Source: an uncultured Bacillota bacterium
GTDB lineage: Bacteria; Bacillota; Clostridia; Christensenellales; QAND01
Assembly: GCA_905208455.1 (NCBI GenBank)
Contig: CAJLPK010000003.1
Location: 1-56,175, forward strand
Direction of reading: 5' to 3'
DNA length: 56,175 nucleotides
The number at the start of each line of letters is the position of its first letter. Position 1 is the stretch's first letter. The notes under the pieces were generated by a model. The model had not been told where the DNA came from. It searched no databases and saw nothing but the letters and a program-made list of their open reading frames with translations. Position numbers and translations under genes: made by a program. Shown in pieces: positions 16,181 through 25,287 of the stretch.

Positions 16181-16189
16181 TGCTATACT
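16181..16189 (+). promoter_or_regulatory. Extended -10 element before kdpF
   Basis: TGC-TATACT at 16181-16189 makes an extended -10 box 40 bases before kdpF; no good -35 is seen, consistent with an activated promoter. Confidence 0.45.
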
Positions 16190-16228
16190 GACTGGGTACT
16201 AAATCAGACGACAAGGAGGCATGATTTG

Positions 16229-16318
16229 ATGCAGGTCATCATTTCGTTGATCGGAGTTGTAGCAGTTGCACTATTGATCTATTACGTTGTCATTCTCATG
16301 AAAGGAGATAAACAGTAA
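16229..16318 (+). CDS. kdpF: Potassium-transporting ATPase small subunit KdpF
   Basis: A 29-residue single-helix peptide, MQVIISLIGVVAVALLIYYV followed by VILMKGDKQ. Its length, position directly before kdpA and one membrane helix fit KdpF, which stabilises the KdpABC complex. AAGGAGG lies before the ATG, and its TAA overlaps the kdpA ATG by one base (TAATG), so translation is coupled. Confidence 0.85.
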   Translation: MQVIISLIGVVAVALLIYYVVILMKGDKQ

Positions 16319-18126
16319 TGGGCGCGGTTGTTCAGTATGCGGTATACCTGGCAATCCTGGTATTGCTCGCAATCCCGTTGGGTTCGTACATTAAAAAGGC
16401 GATGAACGGGGAAAAAACTTTTCTATCTCCCGTGCTGACCCCCTGTGAAAAGGGACTGTACCGGTTGATGCACGTTGATGTAAACGAGCAGATGAACTGG
16501 AAAAAGTATTTGGTCAGCGTCCTGCTCTTTTCGGGAGCGGGCCTTATCTTTTTAACGGCATTGCAGATGCTGCAGGGGGTGCTTCCCGGCAACCCGCAGA
16601 ACCTGCCCAATGTCAAATGGGATTTGGCCTTTAATACGGCCTCCAGCTTCGTGACGAACACGAACTGGCAGGCATACACCGGCGAATCTACGCTGAGCTA
16701 TTTGTCCCAGGCACTGGGCTTGACAGTGCAGAACTTTGTTTCTGCTGCCACCGGCATTGCGGTATTGTTTGCCCTGATCCGTGGGTTTACCAAGGTAAAA
16801 TCCACAGGCTTAGGCAGCTTTTGGGTGGACATGGTCCGCAGCCTTGTACATGTGCTGATTCCGTTGAATCTGGTCATCGCACTGTGCTTGGCAGGCGGCG
16901 GCGTGATCCAAAACCTGTCCCCGGCCCAGGAGGTTTCCCTGCTGGAGCCCATTGCTGTCAGCGCTGATGGGGAGATCCTGGAGGGCGCAGTGGTCGATCT
17001 GGAGAGCCAGACGGTCACAGTAGACGGGGCCGTGGTGCCGGATGCCACGATTGTAACCGAGCAGTTTGTTCCGATGGGCCCGGCAGCCAGCCAGGTAGCC
17101 ATTAAGCAAAGCGGGACCAACGGCGGCGGCTTTATGGGTGTAAACTCTGCGCATCCGCTGGAAAACCCGAATCCGTTTACCAATTTATTTGAAATGATCT
17201 CGTTGCTGCTGATCCCGGCTGCATTGTGCTTTACGTTTGGAAAATGCGTAGAAAACAAAAAGCAGGGCAGGGCGATTTTCATCGCCATGTTTGCGATGCT
17301 GCTCATTGCCTTGAGCGTGATTGCGGTCAGCGAACAAGCGGCAACCCCGCAGCTGGCACAAAACGGCGCGGTAGACATTGCTACGGTGGACCAGGCCGGC
17401 GGCAATATGGAAGGAAAGGAAAGCAGGTTCGGGATTGCGACGTCCGCAACATGGGCTGCGTATACCACGGCTGCTTCCAACGGCTCGGTGAACTCCATGC
17501 ACGACAGCTACACACCGCTGGGCGGCATGATCACGATGCTGCAAATGCAGCTGGGCGAGGTTATCTTCGGCGGCGTGGGCTGCGGATTATACGGCATGCT
17601 GGCCTTTGCGATCCTCACGGTCTTCGTGGCCGGATTGATGGTAGGCCGTACGCCGGAATTCCTTGGCAAGAAAATTGAATCCTATGAAATGAAATGGTCG
17701 GTATTGGTCTGCTTGGCGACGCCAATCGGCATCTTGGTAGGCTGCGGAATCGCGGCGCTGGTGCCGGAGGTCAGCGACAGCCTGCTCAACAGCGGCCCGC
17801 ATGGATTCTCTGAATTGCTGTATGCTTATTCTTCCTGCGGCGGTAATAACGGCTCTGCGTTTGCAGGGTTCAACGCCAACACGCCGTTCCTCAATGTATC
17901 GCTGGGCTTGGTTATGCTGTTTGTACGCTTTTTGCCCATCATCGGTACGTTGGCAATCGCGGGCAGCTTGGCCGGCAAAAAGAAGATTGCGACAACGGCT
18001 GGGACGCTTTCTACCACAAACACGCTGTTTATCGTATTGCTGGTGATCATCGTCCTGTTGGTTGGCGCGCTGAGCTTCTTCCCGGCGTTGGCACTGGGAC
18101 CGCTGGCAGAATTCTTTATGATGTAA
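16318..18126 (+). CDS. kdpA: Potassium-transporting ATPase subunit A
   Basis: A 602-residue membrane protein with about ten helices and the four repeated selectivity-filter regions expected of KdpA, seen for example at TNTNWQAYTGESTLSYLSQ, KQSGTNGGGFMGVNSAHPLENPNPFTN, TAASNGSVNSMHDSYTPLGG and AYSSCGGNNGSAFAGFNAN. The extracellular loop between residues 190 and 270 is somewhat long but intact. KdpA is the potassium-binding channel-like subunit; with KdpB it moves K+ into the cell against a large gradient at low external K+. It overlaps kdpF and is followed after 15 bases by kdpB. Confidence 0.98.
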   Translation: MGAVVQYAVYLAILVLLAIPLGSYIKKAMNGEKTFLSPVLTPCEKGLYRLMHVDVNEQMNWKKYLVSVLLFSGAGLIFLTALQMLQGVLPGNPQNLPNVKWDLAFNTASSFVTNTNWQAYTGESTLSYLSQALGLTVQNFVSAATGIAVLFALIRGFTKVKSTGLGSFWVDMVRSLVHVLIPLNLVIALCLAGGGVIQNLSPAQEVSLLEPIAVSADGEILEGAVVDLESQTVTVDGAVVPDATIVTEQFVPMGPAASQVAIKQSGTNGGGFMGVNSAHPLENPNPFTNLFEMISLLLIPAALCFTFGKCVENKKQGRAIFIAMFAMLLIALSVIAVSEQAATPQLAQNGAVDIATVDQAGGNMEGKESRFGIATSATWAAYTTAASNGSVNSMHDSYTPLGGMITMLQMQLGEVIFGGVGCGLYGMLAFAILTVFVAGLMVGRTPEFLGKKIESYEMKWSVLVCLATPIGILVGCGIAALVPEVSDSLLNSGPHGFSELLYAYSSCGGNNGSAFAGFNANTPFLNVSLGLVMLFVRFLPIIGTLAIAGSLAGKKKIATTAGTLSTTNTLFIVLLVIIVLLVGALSFFPALALGPLAEFFMM

Positions 18127-18141
18127 AAGGAGGCTTGCCTG

Positions 18142-20211
18142 ATGTCTAATCAAACGAAAAGCGCGCTGGCAGACAAAAAATTGGTTGCCAGGGCGATCAA
18201 GGATGCGTTTATCAAACTAGCCCCCAAAACACAGGCGCAGAACCCTGTCATGCTGCTGGTATATATCTCAGCGATTATGACCACGATTCTATGGGTCGTC
18301 GCCTTGTTTGGGATTAAGGATGCCGGGGCAGGCTATACGCTGGCCATTGCCATCATCCTATGGTTCACTGTTCTGTTTGCAAACTTTGCCGAGGCCATCG
18401 CTGAGGGCCGAGGCAAAGCGCAGGCAGAGTCGCTGAGGGCCGCTAAGAAAAATGTAGAGGCCCATAAGATCCCGTCTGCAGACCGAAAGGATGAGATCAC
18501 CCCTGTTTCCTCCGCTTCCCTGAAAAAGGGAGACATCGTCATCGTAAAGGCCGGCGAGCAGATCCCGGCTGACGGCGAGGTCATCGACGGCGCGGCGTCT
18601 GTGGATGAAAGTGCCATTACCGGCGAATCTGCGCCGGTGATCCGCGAAAGCGGCGGCGACCGCAGCGCGGTGACGGGCGGCACTACGGTGCTGTCTGACT
18701 GGATCGTGGTAGAAGTGACCAGCGAGGCGGGGCAAAGCTTTTTGGATAAGATGATTGCCATGGTAGAAGGGGCGTCCCGCAAAAAGACCCCCAACGAAAT
18801 CGCATTGCAGATTTTCCTGGTGGCGCTGTCCATCATCTTTGTACTGGTTACTGTCACGCTGTATGCGTATTCGCAGTTCTCTGCAAACCTGATGGGGGTA
18901 CCCAATCCGACCTCCATCACAACGCTGGTGGCGCTGCTGGTCTGCTTGGCGCCGACGACCATCGGCGCGCTGCTATCCGCCATCGGCATTGCCGGCATGA
19001 GCCGCCTGAACCAATCCAATGTGCTGGCCATGAGCGGCAGGGCCATTGAGGCTGCCGGCGACGTGGATATTTTAATGCTGGATAAAACCGGGACCATCAC
19101 CCTGGGCAACCGCCAGGCCAATGCCTTTATCCCGGTGGACGGCGCTGCGGAAGAGGAATTGGCAGATGCGGCGCAGCTGGCTTCCCTGGCAGACGAAACG
19201 CCAGAGGGCCGCAGCATCGTAGTGCTGGCCAAGGAAAAATTCAACATTCGGGAGAGAAGCCTGCAGGATAAGCAGATGACCTTCATTCCCTTTACGGCAA
19301 AGACCAGGATGAGCGGCGTGGATTATGACGGCATTTCCATCCGCAAGGGCGCGGCGGACGCTGTACGCGACTATGTCACCAATGCGGGCGGCGTATACAG
19401 CGATGAATGCGATGAAGTGGTGAAAAACATTGCCAATCAAGGCGGTACGCCGCTGGTAGTGGCAAAAGACAATAAGATCCTAGGGGTTATCCACCTGAAG
19501 GACATCATCAAACAGGGCGTAAAGGAAAAATTTGCGGACCTGCGGAAAATGGGCATCAAGACCATCATGATCACCGGGGATAACCCGCTGACGGCAGCTG
19601 CCATCGCGGCAGAGGCCGGGGTGGATGATTTCCTGGCGGAGGCGACCCCGGAAGGCAAGCTGAAGCTGATTCGTGATTACCAGGCCAAGGGCCATTTGGT
19701 GGCGATGACGGGCGACGGCACCAACGACGCCCCGGCACTGGCCCAGGCAGACGTAGCCGTGGCAATGAACAGCGGCACGCAGGCGGCCAAGGAAGCCGGC
19801 AACATGGTGGACTTGGATTCATCGCCGACAAAGCTGATCGATATTGTGCGCATCGGCAAGCAGCTGTTGATGACGCGCGGCAGCTTGACAACCTTCTCCA
19901 TTGCAAACGACGTGGCAAAATACTTTGCCATCATCCCGGCGCTGTTTATGGGATTGTACCCGGGCCTGGGTGCGCTGAACATCATGGGGCTGGCGTCTCC
20001 GCAAAGCGCTGTGCTGTCTGCCATCATCTACAATGCGCTCATCATCATCGCGCTGATTCCGCTGGCGTTGAAGGGTGTAAAGTACCGCGAGGTATCCTCC
20101 GGCAAGCTGTTGTCCAGAAACCTGATGATCTACGGCGTCGGCGGACTAATCGCCCCGTTTATCTGCATTAAGCTGATAGACTTGCTGTTGGTTGCGGTAG
20201 GCTTGGTGTAA
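18142..20211 (+). CDS. kdpB: Potassium-transporting ATPase subunit B
   Basis: A 689-residue P-type ATPase. The phosphorylation site is DKTGTI (Asp314); the actuator motif is AITGESAPV, and the ATP hinge has MTGDGTNDAPALAQADVAVAMN. It has seven membrane helices and the KdpB-specific N-terminal region, and is the normal family length. It hydrolyses ATP to drive K+ uptake through KdpA. RBS AAAGGAGG is 7-8 bases before the ATG. The next gene is kdpC after 29 bases. Confidence 0.99.
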   Translation: MSNQTKSALADKKLVARAIKDAFIKLAPKTQAQNPVMLLVYISAIMTTILWVVALFGIKDAGAGYTLAIAIILWFTVLFANFAEAIAEGRGKAQAESLRAAKKNVEAHKIPSADRKDEITPVSSASLKKGDIVIVKAGEQIPADGEVIDGAASVDESAITGESAPVIRESGGDRSAVTGGTTVLSDWIVVEVTSEAGQSFLDKMIAMVEGASRKKTPNEIALQIFLVALSIIFVLVTVTLYAYSQFSANLMGVPNPTSITTLVALLVCLAPTTIGALLSAIGIAGMSRLNQSNVLAMSGRAIEAAGDVDILMLDKTGTITLGNRQANAFIPVDGAAEEELADAAQLASLADETPEGRSIVVLAKEKFNIRERSLQDKQMTFIPFTAKTRMSGVDYDGISIRKGAADAVRDYVTNAGGVYSDECDEVVKNIANQGGTPLVVAKDNKILGVIHLKDIIKQGVKEKFADLRKMGIKTIMITGDNPLTAAAIAAEAGVDDFLAEATPEGKLKLIRDYQAKGHLVAMTGDGTNDAPALAQADVAVAMNSGTQAAKEAGNMVDLDSSPTKLIDIVRIGKQLLMTRGSLTTFSIANDVAKYFAIIPALFMGLYPGLGALNIMGLASPQSAVLSAIIYNALIIIALIPLALKGVKYREVSSGKLLSRNLMIYGVGGLIAPFICIKLIDLLLVAVGLV

Positions 20212-20240
20212 CAGGACAAGGAAAGGAGAAAATAGGGACA

Positions 20241-20846
20241 ATGAAAACCTTCAAATCCGCCTTACCCAAAGCGATTTTGCTGTTTGTGATCTTTACGATC
20301 ATTTGCGGCGTGCTGTATACGGGCGTTGTTACGGGACTGGCCCAGGCCATCTTCCCCAAGCAAGCCAATGGCAGCATCATCGAAGTGGATGGGAAAAAAT
20401 ATGGAAGCGAGCTGCTTGGCCAGCAGTTTACCGATGAAAGGCACATGTGGGGCCGCATTATGAACGTGGACGTGGCTACCTATACGGACAAGGAGGGCAA
20501 CAGCCTGATGTACGCCACCCCCTCTAACCTGTCTCCTGCGAGCGAGGAATACGAAGCGCTGGTAGCGGAGCGGGTGGAAATGATCCGTCAGGCACATCCG
20601 GAAAAGGGCGATCAGCCCATCCCGGTGGACCTGGTTACTTGTTCCGGCAGCGGGCTGGATCCTCATATTTCCCCGGCGGCAGCCGAGTACCAGGTTGCGC
20701 GCCTGGCCAGGGAAAATGATATGACCGAGGATCAGGTACGCGAAATCATCCAGAAATGCACGACGGGCAAAACCTTCGGCATTTTAGGGGAAGAGGTCGT
20801 CAACGTATTGGAAGTCAATCTGATGCTGGAAGGCATCCTGCAATAA
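20241..20846 (+). CDS. kdpC: Potassium-transporting ATPase subunit C
   Basis: A 201-residue KdpC with one N-terminal membrane helix (AILLFVIFTIICGVLYTGVVTGLAQ) and an extracytoplasmic domain holding the diagnostic VDLVTCSGSGLDPHISPAAAEYQVARLA and the terminal GEEVVNVLEVNLML. It stabilises and may assist the KdpA/KdpB complex. GGAG lies before the ATG. It ends the kdpFABC part; a hairpin follows before kdpD. Confidence 0.98.
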   Translation: MKTFKSALPKAILLFVIFTIICGVLYTGVVTGLAQAIFPKQANGSIIEVDGKKYGSELLGQQFTDERHMWGRIMNVDVATYTDKEGNSLMYATPSNLSPASEEYEALVAERVEMIRQAHPEKGDQPIPVDLVTCSGSGLDPHISPAAAEYQVARLARENDMTEDQVREIIQKCTTGKTFGILGEEVVNVLEVNLMLEGILQ

Positions 20847-20863
20847 ATGGGAAGGGAGAAAGG

Positions 20864-20897
20864 GCGATGGCTTGCCATCGCTCTCTCTTCTTGTTTT
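20864..20897 (+). terminator. Hairpin between kdpC and kdpD
   Basis: GCGATGGC TT GCCATCGC perfect 8-bp stem followed by a pyrimidine-rich TCTCTCTTCTTGTTTTT tract; likely partial or full terminator separating structural and regulatory genes. Confidence 0.7.
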
Positions 20898-20956
20898 TCT
20901 TTGGGCTTGAAATTATAGTATAATGGCCTTGCCTACAATGGGAGGAGGGAGATGCA

Positions 20957-23647
20957 ATGGATCCATCAAGGGCCAATCCAGACAAAATATTAAAGATGAT
21001 CCATCGGGATGACACTTCGCGGCAGCGCGGTCACCTGAAGATTTTTTTTGGCTATGCTGCGGGCGTGGGCAAAACCTATGCCATGCTAAAGGCAGCGCAT
21101 GCGGCCAAAAGCCGCGGCGTTGATGTGGTGGCGGGCTATGTAGAGCCGCATGTACGCCCCGAGACAATGGCGCTGCTGGAAGGCTTGGAGCAGATCCCAA
21201 ACCGAGTCATGGCACATGACCAGATTACCCTGCGTGAGTTTGATTTGGACGCAGCCATACAGCGGCATCCCCAGCTGATTCTCGTAGACGAATTGGCGCA
21301 TACCAATGCCAATGGGTGCAGGCATACCAAAAGGTACCAGGATGTAGAAGAGCTGCTGCAAGCGGGCATCGACGTTTATACGACCGTCAATGTACAGCAT
21401 ATCGAGAGCCTAAACGACACAGTGGCGTCGATTACAGGCGTGATGGTGCAGGAGCGTATCCCGGATTTTGTCTTTGACGATGCCTATCAGGTAGAGTTGG
21501 TGGATTTAGAGCCGGAAGAATTGATCGAACGATTCAAGGCCGGAAAGATTTACCAGAAAAACAGGGCCCAGAGCGCGCTGGAAAATTTCTTTACGGTGGA
21601 AAACCTGATAGCGCTTCGGGAAATCGCGCTCCGGCGGTGTGCGGACCGCATCAACAAAATGGCGGAAAGCACACATGTATACGGGCATCCGGATTATTTT
21701 ACCGATGAGCATATTTTGGTGTGCCTTTCCTCTTCTCCCAGCAACCAAAAGATCATTCGCATGGCCGCGCGCATGGCGGATGCTTTTAAGGCCAGTTTTA
21801 CGGCATTGTTTGTGGAGACACCGGAGTTTTCGCAGATGAGCGAAGAGGATAAAGCGAGGCTGCGCGCCAATGTACACCTGGCAGAGCAGCTGGGCGCTGT
21901 GATCGAAACGGTCTATGGCAACGATATTGCCGAGCAGATTACAGAGTACGCTAGGCTTTCAGGCGTTTCCAAGGTAGTGATCGGGCGAAGCAGTGCCCGG
22001 CGCAGATTCCTTTTCAGCAAGCCTTCTCTAATCGAGAAAATCATAGCGCTTGCGCCAAACCTGGACATTCATATCATCCCGGATGAGCGTGCAGCGCGCT
22101 ACCATAAAAGCAGTAGTTTGCGCAGAAAAACCAAAAGGCCTGTATGGCGCGACACGCTTTATAGCTTTCTGTCGCTGGCCATTGCTACGGCCATTGGTTT
22201 TGCGTTTTATTATTTAGGGTTCACGGAAGCCAACATCATCACCATTTATATCCTGGGGGTCCTGGTTACAGCCATCGTGACCTCGCAGAGGGTCTACAGC
22301 CTGGTATCGTCCATCATCAGCGTGCTGGTATTCAATTACTTTTTTACCGTGCCGCGCTTTACCTTTAACGCCTATGATGCCGGGTACCCGGTGACATTTG
22401 TCATTATGTTTGTAGCTGCTTTTATTACAAGCTCCCTGGCAGAAAAGCTAAAGCAGCATGCCCGAAATTCTGCACGTACCGCATACCGGACCAGCGTTTT
22501 GTTTGAAACAAACCAGATGCTGCAAAAGGCGGATGGGCGAAAGGGCGTAATCGACGTAACGGCAAGACAACTGACAAAGCTGCTGGAGCGCGATATCATA
22601 TTTTATGAAGCAAAAAAAGGGCAGCTTCAGCCTCCTAGGATGTTTGCCAGGGAAGAAGAAAACCAGGCCTATATCACAGAAAATGAAAAGGCGGTTGCGG
22701 CCTGGGTGTATAAAAACAATAAGCGGGCCGGGGCCACCACGGATACGTTGGGCAGCGCTAAATGCTATTACCTGGCCGTGCGGGTCAACGAAAATGTATA
22801 TGGCGTTGTAGGCATCGTTATTCACAAAGAACCGCTGGACGCTTTTGAAAACAGCATGGTGCTTTCCATTTTAGGGGAATGTGCGCTGGCCTTGGAAAAT
22901 ATACAGGCGGCAGAGGAGCGGGAGCAAGCGGCTGTGCTGGCGAAAAATGAACAACTGCGGGCCAACCTATTGCGCTCTATCTCCCATGATTTGCGTACCC
23001 CGCTGACATCCATTTCAGGCAATGCTGGCATGCTGATGGCGGATCACGGGGGCCTGTGTGAAGAGAAAAAGCAAGCGTTATACCAGGATATTTATCAGGA
23101 TGCGTTGTGGCTGATCAACCTGGTAGAAAACCTGCTGTCTGTGACACGGATAGAAAACGGCACGATGAAGCTGAATTGTACCACCGAGCTGCTGGACGAG
23201 GTTGTGGACGAGGCGCTCAGGCACATCAATAGGAAAAGCATAGAGCATGAGATAATCTTACACCCGGCTGATGAGATCCTTTTGGCAAAGATGGATGCCA
23301 GGCTGATGGTGCAGGTCGTCATCAATTTGGTGGACAACGCGATCAAATATACGCCGGTAGGGTCGAAAATTGAGCTTTCGATGTTCAAAAAAGGGCATGA
23401 AATCATCTTGGAGGTGGCGGATAACGGCAAAGGCATCCCCGCGAATGAAAGGGAAAAGATCTTTACAATGTTTTATACCGTCAACAATACCTTGGGAGAC
23501 AGCCGAAGAAGCATGGGCATTGGGCTGGCACTTTGCAAATCCATTGTGACGGCCCATAAAGGACGTATTTATGTAAGGGACAATCAGCCAAGCGGCGCAG
23601 TGTTTGGGATTGCGCTGCCGGCAGAGGAGGTAGATTTGGATGAATAA
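20957..23647 (+). CDS. kdpD: Sensor histidine kinase KdpD
   Basis: An 896-residue KdpD of full length. Order of domains: N-terminal KdpD domain with a P-loop-like GYAAGVGKTYAML near residues 32-44 and VDELAHTNANG; a Usp domain (about 245-370, EHILVCLSSSPSNQKIIRMA); four close membrane helices (about 395-495); a GAF-like linker; HisKA with the phospho-accepting His677 in SHDLRTPLTS; and a HATPase with NLVDNAIKYTP, DNGKGIP and GIGLALCKS. It senses low K+ or ionic status and phosphorylates KdpE. The ATG has GGAGG, and its stop overlaps kdpE by eight bases. Confidence 0.98.
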   Translation: MDPSRANPDKILKMIHRDDTSRQRGHLKIFFGYAAGVGKTYAMLKAAHAAKSRGVDVVAGYVEPHVRPETMALLEGLEQIPNRVMAHDQITLREFDLDAAIQRHPQLILVDELAHTNANGCRHTKRYQDVEELLQAGIDVYTTVNVQHIESLNDTVASITGVMVQERIPDFVFDDAYQVELVDLEPEELIERFKAGKIYQKNRAQSALENFFTVENLIALREIALRRCADRINKMAESTHVYGHPDYFTDEHILVCLSSSPSNQKIIRMAARMADAFKASFTALFVETPEFSQMSEEDKARLRANVHLAEQLGAVIETVYGNDIAEQITEYARLSGVSKVVIGRSSARRRFLFSKPSLIEKIIALAPNLDIHIIPDERAARYHKSSSLRRKTKRPVWRDTLYSFLSLAIATAIGFAFYYLGFTEANIITIYILGVLVTAIVTSQRVYSLVSSIISVLVFNYFFTVPRFTFNAYDAGYPVTFVIMFVAAFITSSLAEKLKQHARNSARTAYRTSVLFETNQMLQKADGRKGVIDVTARQLTKLLERDIIFYEAKKGQLQPPRMFAREEENQAYITENEKAVAAWVYKNNKRAGATTDTLGSAKCYYLAVRVNENVYGVVGIVIHKEPLDAFENSMVLSILGECALALENIQAAEEREQAAVLAKNEQLRANLLRSISHDLRTPLTSISGNAGMLMADHGGLCEEKKQALYQDIYQDALWLINLVENLLSVTRIENGTMKLNCTTELLDEVVDEALRHINRKSIEHEIILHPADEILLAKMDARLMVQVVINLVDNAIKYTPVGSKIELSMFKKGHEIILEVADNGKGIPANEREKIFTMFYTVNNTLGDSRRSMGIGLALCKSIVTAHKGRIYVRDNQPSGAVFGIALPAEEVDLDE

Positions 23648-24338
23648 ACCGCTGGTGCTCGTCGTAGAGGACGACGCTGCCATTCGCAACCTGATCGCCA
23701 CAGCGATGGAAACACACGAATATAGATTTTTTACGGCTTCAACGGGAGAAAGTGCAATTCTGGAGGCGGCATCGCACAATCCGGATATCCTTCTGCTGGA
23801 TCTGGGGCTGCCGGATATAGATGGAATCAATATCATCAGAAAGATTCGGTCCTGGTCCAATATGCCGATCATTGTAATCAGCGCACGCAGCGAGGACAGC
23901 GATAAAATTGATGCGCTGGATGCCGGCGCGGACGATTATTTGACAAAGCCGTTTTCCGTAGAGGAATTGCTGGCCCGTGTGAGGGTAGCGCTCAGGCGTA
24001 TCAATGTGATGGCCAATGCAGTGGGGCCGGATGCTGCTGTATTTATCAATGGCGGCATGAAGATCGACTATGCGGCAGGCTGCGTTTATATGGAGGAAAG
24101 GGAGCTGCATTTAACGCCCATTGAGTATAAGCTGCTTTGCGTTTTGGCTAAAAACGTAGGCAAAGTGTTGACACATACCTTTATTACCCGGGAAGTATGG
24201 GGCAGCTCATGGGACAATGATGTCGCTTCATTGCGCGTATATATGGCTACGCTGCGAAAAAAAATCGAAAAAGATCCGTCCGCCCCGCAATACATACAAA
24301 CACATGTAGGGGTGGGTTACCGCATGCTTAGAAAATGA
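23640..24338 (+). CDS. kdpE: Response regulator KdpE
   Basis: A 232-residue OmpR/PhoB-class regulator. Receiver domain: acidic pair EDD (residues 10-12), phospho-acceptor Asp54 in LLLDLGLPD, conserved Lys in YLTKPF. C-terminal winged helix: ELHLTPIEYKLLCVLAKNVGKVLTH..YMATLRKKIEKDPS.. and the ending THVGVGYRML. The ATG overlaps the kdpD stop. It should bind the direct TTTATA repeats upstream of kdpF. A terminator follows. Confidence 0.97.
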   Translation: MNKPLVLVVEDDAAIRNLIATAMETHEYRFFTASTGESAILEAASHNPDILLLDLGLPDIDGINIIRKIRSWSNMPIIVISARSEDSDKIDALDAGADDYLTKPFSVEELLARVRVALRRINVMANAVGPDAAVFINGGMKIDYAAGCVYMEERELHLTPIEYKLLCVLAKNVGKVLTHTFITREVWGSSWDNDVASLRVYMATLRKKIEKDPSAPQYIQTHVGVGYRMLRK

Positions 24339-24349
24339 TCTCTGCTGCC

Positions 24350-24378
24350 AAAGCAAGCCCTTTTGGGCTTGCTTTTTG
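24350..24378 (+). terminator. Terminator of kdpDE
   Basis: AAAGCAAGCCC TTTT GGGCTTGCTTTTT: 11-bp stem and T tract. Confidence 0.92.
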
Positions 24379-24441
24379 TTTATGGACAAAGAGAATTGCT
24401 ATTGGGATTTTCGATAATGATGGGAGGTTCATGTGAAATAT

Positions 24442-24497
24442 ATTGATTTCTTTGGGCGATATGCTATACTATACAAAAAAGGAACATAATTGTTCCT
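24442..24497 (+). promoter_or_regulatory. Promoter and palindrome before the GYF-domain gene
   Basis: TTGATT (24443-24448) and extended -10 TGC-TATACT (24462-24470) are followed at the expected start point by a perfect 7-4-7 inverted repeat AGGAACA TAAT TGTTCCT (24480-24497). The palindrome resembles a repressor site, but the inner GAAC-N6-GTTC spacing differs from the Gram-positive LexA site (N4). Confidence 0.5.
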
Positions 24498-24527
24498 ATA
24501 TTTTTGTAGGGATAAGGAGGGTGTCAA

Positions 24528-24926
24528 TTGAAAGCATTTGTCAAACACCTGACTCGAAAAAAGCCGATGTGGTTGTATATTGAAAATGGAAAAGTGAAGG
24601 GCCCGGTAAGCGAAGAAAAGCTGTCGCGTTTCATCGAAGAGGGCAGGCTTGGCAGGAGCAGCAAGATTGCAAGGCCGCAGAGCAATGATTGGCATGCTGT
24701 TGGGGATGCCGGGTTTGAAAAGCAAATAAGCCTATCAGAGGCCCAGCCGATACCGCGCCAGGCGCGGCCATTTCTTATCGGGGGTGTGGCGGCCGGATGC
24801 ATTGGGCTCCCGCTTGCTGTTTGGAGTGCTCCCTGGGGCTTTATCCTGCTGGGGGCAGGGCTGTGCTTTGGCAGCCTGGGGCTCAGCCTTAGACAAGGCA
24901 CGCAGGCATCGACAATTTCCAAATAA
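24528..24926 (+). CDS. GYF_2 (DUF4339)-like domain membrane protein
   Basis: A 132-residue protein. Residues 14-62 (WLYIENGKVKGPVSEEKLSRFIEEGRL..IARPQSNDWHAVGD) have the WYY..G...GP.s...L......G.I...t.VW..G..W.... layout of GYF_2/DUF4339 domains, which in bacteria bind proline-rich or other peptide segments. After a short linker come two hydrophobic segments (about 83-118). Start TTG at 24528 follows AAGGAGG; an ATG 13 codons on is possible. It is a single-gene unit with its own promoter and terminator; function unknown. Confidence 0.7.
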   Translation: MKAFVKHLTRKKPMWLYIENGKVKGPVSEEKLSRFIEEGRLGRSSKIARPQSNDWHAVGDAGFEKQISLSEAQPIPRQARPFLIGGVAAGCIGLPLAVWSAPWGFILLGAGLCFGSLGLSLRQGTQASTISK

Positions 24927-24988
24927 CAGGAAAAACCGCTTGTATTAGGCAGCGCCCGACAAGGAAGTAAAAGGATTCGGTGTAGGAA

Positions 24989-25023
24989 CCGGCGTGTTGA
25001 ATCACGCCGGTTCAATTCGTTTT
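24989..25023 (+). terminator. Terminator after the GYF-domain gene
   Basis: AACCGGCGTG TTGAAT CACGCCGGTT 10-bp stem followed by CAATTCGTTTT. Confidence 0.65.
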
Positions 25024-25124
25024 AGGGCTCTCTTCCAATCTTCAAAGAGAGTTTGCCCCACATAGATGAAATACAGGTCGATGCGCACCTGCTTCCTCCC
25101 CTTTTCTACGAGGCTGTGTACCAT
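25002..25124 (-). pseudogene. Possible recombinase C-terminal remnant
   Basis: A 40-codon reading (MVHSLVEKGRKQVRIDLYFI, then YVGQTLFEDWKRAL) looks like the last strand of serine-recombinase C-terminal regions, where R..I.IYF.YVG is common. Stop codons lie just upstream in the same frame, so any larger gene is gone. The rest of 24927-25287 holds only the terminator and no supported gene. Weak call. Confidence 0.25.
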
Positions 25125-25287
25125 GTCTTATTCGCCGGCGCATTGGGTTTTCCGCTCACATAGAGTTTTCTTATGTCCCGTTCGCTTGGCATAGGTCAGT
25201 ATTTCGCAATACTTCTATATGCTCCTCAGCCATGGGCAAGCGGTTTTTTTCATACCGGCAAACAGCTGGGACAGAGTATGGTCGGTA

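Noticed and set aside
16698..17498. 266-codon minus-strand frame
   Set aside because: Antisense of kdpA.
24480..24497. LexA-like palindrome GAAC...GTTC
   Set aside because: Inner spacing is six bases while the Gram-positive LexA site has four.
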